Of a stretch of 64,000 bases of DNA, positions 44,701 through 54,112 are shown piece after piece (positions within the stretch are counted from its first letter, which is position 1; each line of letters begins with the position of its first letter). A model generated the notes under the pieces. That model made no database searches and was not told the origin of the DNA. It saw nothing but the letters and a program-made list of their open reading frames with translations. Source of the stretch: SHAN690 sp041391765 (GTDB lineage Bacteria > Bacteroidota > Bacteroidia > Flavobacteriales_G > Salibacteraceae); the NCBI GenBank assembly GCA_041391765.1, contig JAWKNJ010000017.1, forward strand, positions 1 through 64,000. Direction: 5' to 3'. The position numbers and the translations under genes were made by a program.

Positions 44701-45707
44701 TGCGCCTTTCTTCGTTTCTCCTTGTCCTATTCCTCTTTACTTCCTGTGAAGAAGAAAATCGAACAGACTATCTTCCCGGAAACACAGGAAACCAGGGTGA
44801 AATTCTTGTTCTCGCACCTGCCTCTTTTTGGCAATTGAATGACGTTGACTACCTCCGTGAAGGTCTTTTGAAGGTAATGCCCGGACTTCCTGCGGCCGAA
44901 CCTTTCTTTACTACCTTGGAAGTAAAAACCGAAGGGTTTACTGACATTTTCAAAACTCATCGCAACATCCTCGAGTTTCGCATTGACCCTACCAATCAAA
45001 CATCGGTATTAGTTCGAAAGGATGTTTTTGCCAAACAGCAGCTACAGATCATTGTGGTATTAAACAGCATTCGCGACTTAGGCGATGTTGTTGACAACCG
45101 CTTAAACCAAATTCTTTGGGAGTTTCACCACGCAGAACTAAACCGACTTATTTCCCGTAATCGCGCCTTTGGCAGTAAGGTTTTGAATGCTGAAGTTGCT
45201 GATAAAACTGGTCTTCAGATAACCATGCAGCAGGATTTTGAAATCGCTAAAGATGGGCACGACTTTCTCTGGCTTCGCCTCGATCGGGAGAAGCCTGTTG
45301 GTGGTTACCAGCATCAAATTAATCAAGGGATTTTGCTTTATGCGCGCCCTTACCAAGACACAGCTCAATTCACTGATAGCAGTCTACTTGAATGGAAGCG
45401 CTCCATCAATTCGCAATATGTGGAAGGACCAAACGGCAGTCATATGGATGTGAGCTACAAACTCTATCCCCCAGAATTTAGAACCATCTCTTTTCTCGAG
45501 CAAAGCGCTAAAGAGATCCGTGGTCTGTGGAGAATGGAAGGGGTAAAGGGTGTCTTTATGGGTGGGCCTTTCTACTCTCTTTCCTTTTATAACCCCAAGG
45601 ATGGTAAACAGTGGATGGTTGAGGGTTACGTGTATGGGCCTCAGTTTAATAAGCGCGCCTTTGTTCGCGAAGTTGAGGCCATTGCAAAGAGTGTTGTTCC
45701 GCTCTAA
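44700..45707 (+). CDS. DUF4837 lipoprotein
   Basis: The 335-residue protein starts MRLSSFLLVLFLFTSC, a lipoprotein signal with the lipidated Cys at residue 16. The mature part contains GNQGEILVLAPASFWQLND and IRGLWRMEGVKGVFMGGPF, typical of DUF4837, which is almost confined to Bacteroidota. Its function is unknown. The open frame extends upstream inside the mltD coding region, but the ATG at 44700 gives the lipobox. Its TAA shares three bases with the convergent gene's stop. Confidence 0.85.
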   Translation: MRLSSFLLVLFLFTSCEEENRTDYLPGNTGNQGEILVLAPASFWQLNDVDYLREGLLKVMPGLPAAEPFFTTLEVKTEGFTDIFKTHRNILEFRIDPTNQTSVLVRKDVFAKQQLQIIVVLNSIRDLGDVVDNRLNQILWEFHHAELNRLISRNRAFGSKVLNAEVADKTGLQITMQQDFEIAKDGHDFLWLRLDREKPVGGYQHQINQGILLYARPYQDTAQFTDSSLLEWKRSINSQYVEGPNGSHMDVSYKLYPPEFRTISFLEQSAKEIRGLWRMEGVKGVFMGGPFYSLSFYNPKDGKQWMVEGYVYGPQFNKRAFVREVEAIAKSVVPL

Positions 45708-46642
45708 ACCTTATCAATATCCACATTTCCTCCTGTAATTATTAGCGCTACCTTCTTACCCTTTATTGCTTCTTTATTGCTGTCCATAGCCGCTAACACG
45801 ACAGCGCTTGATGGTTCTATAATCACCTTCATCTCCTTCCAAACACGATACATCCACGGTAAGATATCCTCCTCGCGCGCCAACCAAATATCCTTCACCT
45901 TTTCCTTTATTAGTGGAAAAGGAACTTCTCCCACCGTTGTCCTGAGTCCATCAGCAACAGTGTTTGGTGTATATTTCTCTATCCTCTTTCCTGTCCTTTT
46001 TCCTTCATAACCATCTGCTGCTTTCTCCGGTTCGCAGCCAATTACATCTATTTCCCGTCCAAAATATTCGCTCGCAACAGCGGTCCCACTCAACAACCCC
46101 CCTCCTCCAAGCGGAGCAGCAACAACCTCTATGTTCGGGATCTCAGCTATTATCTCCATGGCGCACGTCCCCTGTCCTTCTATGATCCACTCATGGTCGA
46201 AGGGTGGTATTATTACTCCACCTTTTTCTTGTCTAACTTTATTTACAGTTGTTATCCTTGCTTCTATTGTTGGTTCACATTCTATGATTTCCGCTCCCCA
46301 TTTTTTTGCTCCTTCCTTTTTCGTGTTGCTCGAATTGGTCGGCATAACCACCGTTGCCGTTATTCCCATTTTGTGAGCCATATACGCAACGGCTTGTGCA
46401 TGATTTCCTGAACTATGTGTAAGCAATCCTCTTTTTCTATCCTCTTCACTTAGCTGTAGTGCAAAATTTGCCGCCCCTCTTATCTTAAACGCTCCTACGG
46501 GTTGAAATTGTTCGCATTTCACATACACCTCTGCTTGCCATAAATCATCCAGAAACGTTCCTTTTAGCAACGGTGTTCGCTGAGCATATTTTCTAATTCT
46601 TGAATACGCCCGCTCCATGCGCAACTTGCTTATTTCCGTCAT
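45704..46642 (-). CDS. Threonine/serine dehydratase-like PLP enzyme
   Basis: The 312-residue protein is a fold-type II PLP enzyme. The Schiff-base lysine is in PVGAFKIRGAANF, the substrate loop is SSGNHAQAVAY and the phosphate-binding loop is PLGGGGLLSG. It lacks the ACT regulatory domain of biosynthetic IlvA, so it matches catabolic threonine dehydratase or serine racemase. It follows rpiB by one base and is probably co-transcribed. The coding strand is unusually purine-rich. Confidence 0.88.
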   Translation of the reverse strand: MTEISKLRMERAYSRIRKYAQRTPLLKGTFLDDLWQAEVYVKCEQFQPVGAFKIRGAANFALQLSEEDRKRGLLTHSSGNHAQAVAYMAHKMGITATVVMPTNSSNTKKEGAKKWGAEIIECEPTIEARITTVNKVRQEKGGVIIPPFDHEWIIEGQGTCAMEIIAEIPNIEVVAAPLGGGGLLSGTAVASEYFGREIDVIGCEPEKAADGYEGKRTGKRIEKYTPNTVADGLRTTVGEVPFPLIKEKVKDIWLAREEDILPWMYRVWKEMKVIIEPSSAVVLAAMDSNKEAIKGKKVALIITGGNVDIDKV

Positions 46643-46643
46643 C

Positions 46644-47072
46644 TCAGCAAACTATCTTGTCCACTCTCTTCTGATGTCTTCCTCCTTCGTACTCTGCACT
46701 CATATAAGCCTCTACAATTTTCCACCCCTCTTCCAATGAAATAAATCGTGCTGGTAGCGCAATAACATTGGCGTTATTATGCTGTTTGGTAAGGTTGGCT
46801 ATCTCTGGCTTCCAACACAATCCGCATCGTATTCCTCTGTGCTTATTTGCCGTCATTGCCATACCATTTGCCGTTCCACAAATCAAAATTCCAAAATCCA
46901 CTTTTCCTTCTTCCACATCCACACATACAGCATGTCCGTAATCCGGGTAATCCACGCTTTCCGGACCATTCGTTCCATGGTCCTCCACCTCTATTCCCTT
47001 CTCCAACATCTTTCCTTTTATCACGTCTTTTAACTCATAACCCGCGTGATCACAACCTATTGATATTTTCAT
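46644..47072 (-). CDS. rpiB: Ribose-5-phosphate isomerase B
   Basis: The 142-residue enzyme interconverts ribose 5-phosphate and ribulose 5-phosphate in the pentose phosphate pathway. The N-terminal ISIGCDHAGYELK holds the catalytic Asp/His, and the active-site cysteine is in GILICGTANGMAMTANKHRG. Length is normal. The gene starts the leftward pair rpiB-dehydratase, with a clear -7 box upstream. Its coding strand is very purine-rich. Confidence 0.95.
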   Translation of the reverse strand: MKISIGCDHAGYELKDVIKGKMLEKGIEVEDHGTNGPESVDYPDYGHAVCVDVEEGKVDFGILICGTANGMAMTANKHRGIRCGLCWKPEIANLTKQHNNANVIALPARFISLEEGWKIVEAYMSAEYEGGRHQKRVDKIVC

Positions 47073-47089
47073 GCTTTTGTTTTAGGTTT

Positions 47090-47097
47090 CAAATGTA
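47090..47097 (-). promoter_or_regulatory. Promoter -7 box (TACATTTG) of rpiB
   Basis: The reverse-strand TACATTTG is an exact -7 consensus match 17 bases before the rpiB ATG. It probably drives rpiB and the dehydratase gene. Confidence 0.6.
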
Positions 47098-47479
47098 TTC
47101 CTCTATTCCTGCGCTCAAAACCTGTTCATTTTAGTTCATTACTCTCCACAAGTTTTTCATCATTTATTCCAATTTTATTCTAAGCCCATTACCTGTGTCA
47201 ATCTCCAAGAAATACTTTCTGTTTTTACACACCTTGCTTATTGACAACTTTACTCATAACTACCTCTCAATTTTTGTAGCAATCCACCGTTCATTATACT
47301 TTCAACCAATTGTCAATATCTAGTACAATTACCTTAAACTCAATTATACTGCTGTTAAATCATTGTTCATTTCATTTCATATCCTGCTTATGCAACCTTT
47401 GCCTAACAAATCTTTACACAGAACTAACAGGATATATAGTAATAATAGATTTATTTAAAATTTAATATTTATTGGTTTA
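47098..47479. other. AT-rich gene-free region; candidate replication origin
   Basis: This is the only intact gene-free stretch of this length in the window. One exact match to TTWTNCACA lies at 47223-47231 (TTTTACACA). One-mismatch versions lie at 47238-47246 (TTATTGACA) and 47412-47420 (CTTTACACA), with a weaker CTCTCCACA at 47142-47150. An extremely AT-rich tract follows at about 47432-47473 and could serve as an unwinding element. The + strand is C-rich to the left and G-rich to the right. No gene, tRNA or terminator is seen inside. The origin reading is a hypothesis. Confidence 0.4.
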
Positions 47480-49057
47480 GTGAATAAAGAAACCCAACTA
47501 CTTCTACTTTTCAGCATTGTGCTAAACCTAGTTTTGGCTCATGAAATTTTTGCCCAAACCAAGGATACAAACCCGAATGGTTATAACAAGTTCTATTTTG
47601 AGAATGGAACCATAAGCAGTGAAGGAACGCTCAAAAATGGGAAGCCGGAAGGATATTGGAAAAATTACTTTCCCAGTGGCGTATTGAAGTCGGAAGGCAA
47701 CAGGCTTAACCATGAATTGGATAGCATTTGGAAGTTTTACAGCGAAGATGGAACACTTAGAGAGGAGATAAGCTACAAACAGGGAAAGCGAAACGGGATA
47801 ACAAATTCGTACTCTAAAGAAGGGTTTATTGAGGCATCATTTCCCTATGAGGATGATGTAAAGCAAGGAATAGCATTTACATACTATACTAATGGTGGAG
47901 TGCACAGTGAAATTCCGTTCGAAAAGGGAGCGGAAAACGGGGTGGCTTATGAATTCAATCCGCAAGGAGATATTGTTGCAATAAGAGTTTATAAGAACGG
48001 CATATTAACACGCCAAGAAAGCATCAATAGACTAAACGAAGAAGGAGAAAAAGAAGGGGTGTGGAAAGAGTTTTATGATGATAGGACGGTAAAAAGCGAA
48101 GGAAAATACAGAAGTGGTGAGCGTGATGGTTATTGGAAGGAATATACCAAAAAAGGAGAGTTGATGGAAACGACAAAGTTTGATAAAGGGGAAATGATAA
48201 AGGATGCGGAGGAGTTATCAAACCTTGATGTAAAGGAAATCTACTATCAAGAGGGCGAGGAAGAAGGAAAATTAAAGTTTAGGGGAACATTCAGGGAAGG
48301 GAAGAAGCATGGAACGCATATATGGTTTACTACAACAGGGGAAATAGACAGCACCAAGGTTTACAAGAATGATGTGCTAGTGGCAAAAGGCGATATGGAT
48401 AGAGGAGGATTAAAACAAGGAGAATGGAAGGAATATTTCTATCCAGAAGGAGGGTTGAAAGCAGAAGGTTCGTATAAGAATGGATATAAGTACGGGTCAT
48501 GGACATATTATTTCAAAAACAAGGAGATAGAGCAACGAGGAAAGTATGATGAAAAGGGAAGACCAGACGGACAGTGGAAGTGGTACTATGAAAACGGCAA
48601 ATTGGAAAGAGAGGAAGTGTATAAAAATGGGAGAGAAAATGGGTTGTCCATTGAGTATAGCGACAGCGGTACAGTGATGACTCAGGGAGAGTATATTGAT
48701 GGAAAAGAGGAAGGTGAATGGTTTTATGAGATAGGAGATCATCGGGAGGAGGGCAGGTATGAATATGGAGCAAAAACAGGAGTATGGAAACACACGTACC
48801 TGGGAACAGGAAGAGTAAAATTTGAAGGAGAATTTTATGATGATTTACCACAGGAGCAGCATGTTTGGTATTATCCTAGTGGTCAAAAGATGTTGGAGGG
48901 GAAATACGTTTCAGGTGTAAAGGAAGGGGAGTGGAGAAGGTATTATGAAGACGGAACCATTATGATAACCATTGATTATCAAAGTGGTAAGGAAGTTAAG
49001 GTGGATGGAATAAAGCTAAAGGAAGAAATGAAGGAAGTAGAAAGCGAAGGACAGTAG
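47480..49057 (+). CDS. Secreted MORN-type repeat protein
   Basis: This 525-residue protein starts with GTG and a signal peptide (MNKETQLLLLFSIVLNLVLAHEIFAQ). The rest is about 18-20 tandem repeats of roughly 23 residues on the pattern G-W-K-Y-x-x-G-x-L-x-x-E-x-x-Y-x-x-G (for example GKPEGYWKNYFPSGVLKSEG). This is the MORN-variant repeat of the YwqK type. Such repeats form extended beta sheets. The coding strand is very purine-rich. It precedes the LytTR regulator by 53 bases; whether they work together is not known. Confidence 0.85.
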   Translation: MNKETQLLLLFSIVLNLVLAHEIFAQTKDTNPNGYNKFYFENGTISSEGTLKNGKPEGYWKNYFPSGVLKSEGNRLNHELDSIWKFYSEDGTLREEISYKQGKRNGITNSYSKEGFIEASFPYEDDVKQGIAFTYYTNGGVHSEIPFEKGAENGVAYEFNPQGDIVAIRVYKNGILTRQESINRLNEEGEKEGVWKEFYDDRTVKSEGKYRSGERDGYWKEYTKKGELMETTKFDKGEMIKDAEELSNLDVKEIYYQEGEEEGKLKFRGTFREGKKHGTHIWFTTTGEIDSTKVYKNDVLVAKGDMDRGGLKQGEWKEYFYPEGGLKAEGSYKNGYKYGSWTYYFKNKEIEQRGKYDEKGRPDGQWKWYYENGKLEREEVYKNGRENGLSIEYSDSGTVMTQGEYIDGKEEGEWFYEIGDHREEGRYEYGAKTGVWKHTYLGTGRVKFEGEFYDDLPQEQHVWYYPSGQKMLEGKYVSGVKEGEWRRYYEDGTIMITIDYQSGKEVKVDGIKLKEEMKEVESEGQ

Positions 49058-49110
49058 AGGCGTAAGCGACATCGAAATATTTATATCTTTCAACCCAGAA
49101 ATCATCACTT

Positions 49111-49860
49111 ATGTCTATGAACATCTTAGTTGTTGAGGATGAAAGCATTGTAGCCAAAGACATTCAAGTATGTCTGAAAAAATTGGGCTACGAAGTTGTG
49201 GGAGTGTGTTCAACTGGAGAGGATGCCGTGGAAAAGGCGAATGAAACAAACCCAGATTTAGTAATGATGGATATCATGCTGAAGGGGGAAATGAGCGGAA
49301 TAGAAGCAGCAGCGGAGATAAGAAAGGAAATGGATATACCGGTAATTTTCCTGACTGCATACACAGATAGAGACACGGTTGATAGGGCAAAGGAAACAGA
49401 GCCATATGGTTACATCATTAAACCATTCAAAGAGATAGATATCCAAACGGCCATCGAAATAGCGCTTTACAAGCACAGCAAGGAAAAGGTGATTAAGAAG
49501 GAGCGAGACTTCTACTACAACTTAGTGGAGAAGCAAGACTCGGTGGACATGATATTCGTGAAGGCGAATCAACGGTTGGTAAAAATAAGGTACGTAGACA
49601 TCTACTTTATTGAGGCGCTAAAAGACTATGTTGTCATCAACACACTAGAAAGGAGATACACCATACATAGTACGATGAAAGACATAGAGCGAAAAATGCC
49701 GGACAAGGATTTTGTGAGAGTACATCGCTCATTCATCGTAAGAATAGATAAGATCAAAGAGATTGATCACGCGAATGTGGTCATGGACAACGAAAAGAAG
49801 GTGATTCCCGTGGGGGGCTCGTACAAAGAGCTTTTGCAGGAGAGGCTTAATTTGATTTAG
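49111..49860 (+). CDS. LytTR-family response regulator
   Basis: The 249-residue protein has an N-terminal receiver domain with the acidic pair VVEDES, the phospho-acceptor Asp in LVMMDIMLKGEMSG, Thr in FLTAYTD and Lys in YIIKPFKE. A C-terminal LytTR DNA-binding domain follows (VDIYFIEALKDYVVINT, then FVRVHRSFIVRIDKI). No histidine kinase gene is adjacent. A second ATG lies two codons in (49117). Its stop overlaps the convergent gene's stop in TTAG. Likely targets cannot be read from the window. Confidence 0.93.
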   Translation: MSMNILVVEDESIVAKDIQVCLKKLGYEVVGVCSTGEDAVEKANETNPDLVMMDIMLKGEMSGIEAAAEIRKEMDIPVIFLTAYTDRDTVDRAKETEPYGYIIKPFKEIDIQTAIEIALYKHSKEKVIKKERDFYYNLVEKQDSVDMIFVKANQRLVKIRYVDIYFIEALKDYVVINTLERRYTIHSTMKDIERKMPDKDFVRVHRSFIVRIDKIKEIDHANVVMDNEKKVIPVGGSYKELLQERLNLI

Positions 49861-51320
49861 TGATTCGCCTTGCCGACATTTAAGAATTCGGCAAACTCAA
49901 ACTTCCCTTCTTTCCAAACATTTCCGGTGCTTACTAGCAGGTGATTGTACTGAACGATGGAGTCAGGAACGGTGTTGAGCCAGTTATTGGCAACTAAAAT
50001 TATAGTATCAGAACGGAGAGTGGCTAAGACGGGAGCGTTGTGACGCAAAAAATCCCGGTCATGTGGAGTAGAAACCACTTCATCAGGGTGAGCAATTGAA
50101 AGAACATACGAGTGCCAGTATTCTCCTATGAAAAAGCGTTTGTGGGAATGTTCAATGGTTTGCACATCGTCCAAGGAAATGCACACTGGATCCTGATCCT
50201 GAACATACAAACTATACACATGCAACAGAGAAAAAACAGAAGAAAGAGATAGAATAATCAAAAGGGTTGATAGGATGATCTTGTATCGGCTGAAGAGAGC
50301 AGGAGAAATGGCGCAAAAACCAGCCCACAAAGCATAGAAAGTGGGGATGAAATACTTGAGCATCACGTAGTTGATGGACAACCAGCGGAGAGAAGAAATG
50401 AAAGTAAATCCGAGTAAGAAACTAAGCAAAAAATAGGCTTGCCATCCACCAAGAGATCGATAGTTAACCAAGAATAAAAAGGAAAGCCCAAACGCGGAAA
50501 AAAAGGCGAACGAATTCCAAAATGAAATGGATTGGAAGAAAATGACATTTCGGGTATAAAACCAAAGAAGGTCCAGCGAGTGTAGAAACTGATCCAGCGA
50601 GGCGAACATCTGAAGGGTGTAGGAAGGGTCGCGAACAGAATGAAGTTTTGCATAAAGGAGGAGAACCAGGCCTAATAGAGAGATGATGGTGCTAGCAAGG
50701 ATTTTGATGCGATGATTCCATGAAAAAAATGAGTAGAGAAAGCGCAACAAGGGTTTCGAATAGAAAAGGGACAGTAACAGGAAAAAGAACAAGGAAAAAT
50801 CACTGATCCATATTGAAATGACCGCGCTTGCGATGAAGGCGGGAAAGAACCAAAAACGCGAACGAAGAACCGCACGATCGAAGCAAATGAAGGATAAAGC
50901 AAGGAAGGCGAGTTGTTCTCCATAAGGGTGACCGGGTAAAAGCAGAAAGCGCAACTCATAGATGGGGAAGAACCACAAAACCGAGAAGGCCCAACGGAAC
51001 AAGCGCAAAGGCATGAAGTACCAAAAACAGGCGGCCCCAAAAACAAGAAGGAGCCATTTCACCACAGAAACCGCCCAAACGGCAGGAAAACCCGAAAGAG
51101 CCTTGATCAGGTAAGCAACCATGGGCACAAAGCTTCCCAAACGGTCCTGTGACCAATAATACATGTCGTTTTGAAACGAAAAGTCATGGCTCATCAAAAC
51201 ATGGACAGCTATGTCAGAGTTAAGAAAAGGATAGAAAGGAGGCGCGGAAACAAAAAAAGATAGAACGGCAATGGTTAAAAGCCAGAACCAATCCAGGTGT
51301 GTTACACGAGATTCAGTCAT
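49857..51320 (-). CDS. Polytopic membrane protein, GT-C-like, unknown substrate
   Basis: The 487-residue protein has about ten to twelve helices. The first extracytoplasmic loop contains FYPFLNSDIAVHVLMSHDFS, with an aspartate where GT-C glycosyltransferases keep a catalytic acid, followed by LGSFVPMVAYLIKALSG. The C-terminal 100 residues are soluble. The layout resembles uncharacterised GT-C proteins of the ArnT/DUF2029 type, but no family name is certain. It lies downstream of rnr by 14 bases and may be co-transcribed. Confidence 0.6.
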   Translation of the reverse strand: MTESRVTHLDWFWLLTIAVLSFFVSAPPFYPFLNSDIAVHVLMSHDFSFQNDMYYWSQDRLGSFVPMVAYLIKALSGFPAVWAVSVVKWLLLVFGAACFWYFMPLRLFRWAFSVLWFFPIYELRFLLLPGHPYGEQLAFLALSFICFDRAVLRSRFWFFPAFIASAVISIWISDFSLFFFLLLSLFYSKPLLRFLYSFFSWNHRIKILASTIISLLGLVLLLYAKLHSVRDPSYTLQMFASLDQFLHSLDLLWFYTRNVIFFQSISFWNSFAFFSAFGLSFLFLVNYRSLGGWQAYFLLSFLLGFTFISSLRWLSINYVMLKYFIPTFYALWAGFCAISPALFSRYKIILSTLLIILSLSSVFSLLHVYSLYVQDQDPVCISLDDVQTIEHSHKRFFIGEYWHSYVLSIAHPDEVVSTPHDRDFLRHNAPVLATLRSDTIILVANNWLNTVPDSIVQYNHLLVSTGNVWKEGKFEFAEFLNVGKANH

Positions 51321-51334
51321 TTTATTAGCCCCAG

Positions 51335-53470
51335 CTAAACAAGCGTCAAATCAATTCTCCGATTCTCCAAGTCGGCTTCAACCACTTTTACAGCCACTTG
51401 TTCCCCGAGGCGTATGGTGGCTTTGGTGCGCTGCCCAACAATGGCCATGTTCTTTTGATCATAGAAATAATAGTCTCCCTTTATATCGCGCAGACGAACC
51501 ATACCCTCACATTTATTTGCGCTAATTTCCACAAAGACCCCCCATTCGGTGACCCCGCTCACCACACCATCGAAGACCTCCCCTTCAAAGTCCTTCATGT
51601 ATAATACTTGATACAGTTTGGTGGATTCTCGTTCTGCATCGGCCGCCTTACGCTCCATTATGCTGCTGTGCTTGCATAGTTTTTCAATCGGCTCCAACTT
51701 TGCAGAAGAGCCACCATTCAGATAGCTGTGCAGCAGTCTATGGGCGATCATGTCAGGATAGCGCCTGATAGGAGAAGTGAAGTGGCTGTAAAATGGAAAG
51801 GCAAGACCAAAGTGGCCAATGTTGTCGGTGGCATATTCCGCCTTGGCCATGGATCGAATGGCGAGCATCTCAATCATATTTTGTTCCGGCTTGCCTTTGA
51901 TGATCTTTAATAGTGCGTTGATGGAGTTGGCCACTTTTTGAGGGGTATTCAAATCAATGGAATATCCGAATCGTTTGACGAAGTGGGCAAACTCCTTGAG
52001 CTTCATAGGGTCGGGCTGGTCGTGAATCCGGTAAACAAAGGTCTTAACCTTTTCAGACTCTTTGGTTTTCTTTCCCACATGCGTTGCAACGGCTTTGTTC
52101 GCCAAAAGCATAAATTCTTCTATCAATTTGTGGGCGTCTTTTTGGACCTTGAAGAGCACGTCAACCGGTTTTTTCTGCTCATCCAACCGGAAACGAACCT
52201 CACCTTTTTCAAAGGCGATTGCTCCATGCTCCATTCGTTGGTGTCGGATGGTTTTTGCAAAGTTGTTTAAAGCGGTGAGCTCGCTTGAATAAAGTCCAGT
52301 CCCGCCTTCGAGAATGGTTTGAACTTCTTCATAAGTAAATCTGTGATCGCTGTGAATGAGTGTTTTTCCTAACCAGGTCGATTTGATTTGGGCGTGTTTG
52401 TCCAATTCAAACACAGCGCTGAACGTGAGCTTGTCCTCTTTTGGCCTCAGGGAACACAGCTCATTCGAAAGCGTCTCAGGCAACATAGGAATGACGCGAT
52501 CAACAAGGTACACAGACGTGGCTCGGTTTTGTGCTTCTTTCTCAATGGAAGACCCGGGTCGTACATAGTGGGTTACGTCTGCGATATGAACACCGACTTC
52601 CGTATTGCCATTTTCCAGCACTCTAAACGACAGCGCATCGTCAAAGTCTTTCGCGTCTTCAGGATCGATGGTGAAGGTGAGAATATCACGAAAATCTCTT
52701 CGCGACTCTACTACCTCATCCGAAATGGTTCGATCAATTTCCAGGCACTCGTCTTCTACCTCTTTTGGGAATTGAAGAGGAAAACCAAACTCAGCCAATA
52801 TAGCATCCCCCTCTGCTCGCATGTCACCGGGCCGGCCGAGCACTTGTTCTACCGAACCAACAGGGCTCATGCGGATGTTTTCCCAATCCTCAAAACGAAC
52901 CACAACCTTGTCTCCGGCTTTTGCTCCGTTGAGTTTATCGGCCGGAATAAAAAAATCCGTGTTCATTCTCTGATTGTCAGGAATGGCGAAAAAGTGACGA
53001 TCGTTTTGAAAGATCACACAAGGAAAAATCACACGAGCTCGCTCAACAATTTCAACCACCTTACCTTTCGCTCTGGCACCCTTTTTTGATGAGAGCAATC
53101 GAATCAAGACGCGATCCTCATGAAACGCCTTACCTGTATAATTTTCAGGAATCATAACGTCCTGTGCCATGCCGGAAATTTCAACGAAGGCGTTGCCGCT
53201 CCGGTTGAATGAAATGATGCCCTCCAATTCTTCCACCGGACCATTCCACCGAAACTTACCGCGTTGCTCTTCGATCAGAAGCTTGTCCTTTACCATGGCT
53301 TCCAGCACGGCAACAAGAATTTGCTTTTCAACCGCATCTTTAATGTCAAGCCTGGCAGCAAGCTGCTTGTAATTCATCAAATCCTTTGGGTTGTCCCGAT
53401 AGAGCTGCGAGACGTAATTGCGGAATCGGGTTACCTGCTTCGCAAGTTGCTTGTGGGTTTTCTTTGGCAT
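51335..53470 (-). CDS. rnr: Ribonuclease R
   Basis: The 711-residue RNB-family 3'-5' exoribonuclease has N-terminal cold-shock-like domains (about 60-230) and the RNB catalytic core with the metal-binding aspartates in FTIDPEDAKDFDDALSF. The conserved YATDNIGHFGLAFPFYSHFTSPIRRYPD follows, with a C-terminal S1 domain near residue 625 (GEVFDGVVSGVTEWGVFVEI). It degrades structured RNA. A TTACTTTG box five bases before the ATG suggests a leaderless transcript. Confidence 0.96.
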   Translation of the reverse strand: MPKKTHKQLAKQVTRFRNYVSQLYRDNPKDLMNYKQLAARLDIKDAVEKQILVAVLEAMVKDKLLIEEQRGKFRWNGPVEELEGIISFNRSGNAFVEISGMAQDVMIPENYTGKAFHEDRVLIRLLSSKKGARAKGKVVEIVERARVIFPCVIFQNDRHFFAIPDNQRMNTDFFIPADKLNGAKAGDKVVVRFEDWENIRMSPVGSVEQVLGRPGDMRAEGDAILAEFGFPLQFPKEVEDECLEIDRTISDEVVESRRDFRDILTFTIDPEDAKDFDDALSFRVLENGNTEVGVHIADVTHYVRPGSSIEKEAQNRATSVYLVDRVIPMLPETLSNELCSLRPKEDKLTFSAVFELDKHAQIKSTWLGKTLIHSDHRFTYEEVQTILEGGTGLYSSELTALNNFAKTIRHQRMEHGAIAFEKGEVRFRLDEQKKPVDVLFKVQKDAHKLIEEFMLLANKAVATHVGKKTKESEKVKTFVYRIHDQPDPMKLKEFAHFVKRFGYSIDLNTPQKVANSINALLKIIKGKPEQNMIEMLAIRSMAKAEYATDNIGHFGLAFPFYSHFTSPIRRYPDMIAHRLLHSYLNGGSSAKLEPIEKLCKHSSIMERKAADAERESTKLYQVLYMKDFEGEVFDGVVSGVTEWGVFVEISANKCEGMVRLRDIKGDYYFYDQKNMAIVGQRTKATIRLGEQVAVKVVEADLENRRIDLTLV

Positions 53471-53562
53471 CGCGACAAAGTAAGAGGATTACTGGGCAAT
53501 TAAGAATGATTCTGTTTTAAGGTTCTATAACACAAGCAGCACGAGCGCACTTTCGGTTCCTG

Positions 53563-53570
53563 TACATTTG
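53563..53570 (+). promoter_or_regulatory. Promoter -7 box (TACATTTG) of ferritin
   Basis: TACATTTG is an exact -7 consensus match, ending 15 bases before the ferritin ATG. The gap back to rnr holds no other recognisable site. Confidence 0.6.
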
Positions 53571-53585
53571 TGAAAAACCAAGAAC

Positions 53586-54110
53586 ATGTTATCAAAAAAA
53601 GTAGAAAAGGCACTGAACGATCAGGTGAAGATGGAAGGAAACAGCTCCAATTATTATTTGGCGCTGGCTTGTTGGGCCGATTCTAATGGGTTTAGCGGTG
53701 TTGCGGAATTCATGTATCGACAATCGGACGAAGAGCGATTTCACATGCTCAAATTGATGAAATATGTTATCGAACGAGACGGAAAGGCAGAGGTTCCATC
53801 GTGTGACAAACCTGAGATTAACGTGAAGGAGGCAAAGGACGTGTTTCAGGACCTATACAAACACGAAATAGCGGTTACTGAATCTATCAACAAGCTGGTG
53901 GGCATCTGTTTAGGAGAAAACGATTATACGACCCACAACTTCTTGCAGTGGTATGTAAACGAACAGTTGGAAGAAGAAGCTACCGCCAAAACAATAATTG
54001 ATAAGATCAAATTGATGGGCGATGATAAAAGCGCCTGGTATCATTTTGATCGGGACATTGCGGGCCTAAACGTGAGCAGCATAGCTGATCCGGGTCCTGC
54101 TAAACCTTAG
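53586..54110 (+). CDS. ftnA: Ferritin
   Basis: The 174-residue protein is a bacterial non-haem ferritin that oxidises and stores iron in a 24-subunit shell. Ferroxidase residues are visible: the first Glu in MEGNSSNYYLAL, the E-x-x-H pair in SDEERFHMLKLM, and the later acidic cluster VNEQLEEEATAK. Length is normal. It has its own promoter and is convergent with the TlpA-like gene two bases away. Confidence 0.95.
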   Translation: MLSKKVEKALNDQVKMEGNSSNYYLALACWADSNGFSGVAEFMYRQSDEERFHMLKLMKYVIERDGKAEVPSCDKPEINVKEAKDVFQDLYKHEIAVTESINKLVGICLGENDYTTHNFLQWYVNEQLEEEATAKTIIDKIKLMGDDKSAWYHFDRDIAGLNVSSIADPGPAKP

Positions 54111-54112
54111 GA

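Noticed and set aside
45704..45707. Four-base stop-stop overlap of convergent genes (also at 49857-49860) as a regulatory signal
   Set aside because: CTAA/TTAG junctions arise easily when convergent genes abut; nothing else suggests function.
48497..48851. Pro/Leu/Ser-rich frames on the - strand opposite the MORN gene
   Set aside because: They come from the purine-rich repeats on the coding strand; the repetitive composition explains the open frames.
47480..49057. Tandem DNA repeat or CRISPR-like array in the purine-rich MORN gene
   Set aside because: The repetition is at the protein level, with about 23-residue units and variable codons. There are no identical DNA repeats with unique spacers.
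52388..53089. Long open frame on the + strand, 233 codons, inside rnr
   Set aside because: It is antisense to a complete and well-conserved ribonuclease R gene, shows no protein family features and has no promoter box. It is a shadow frame.
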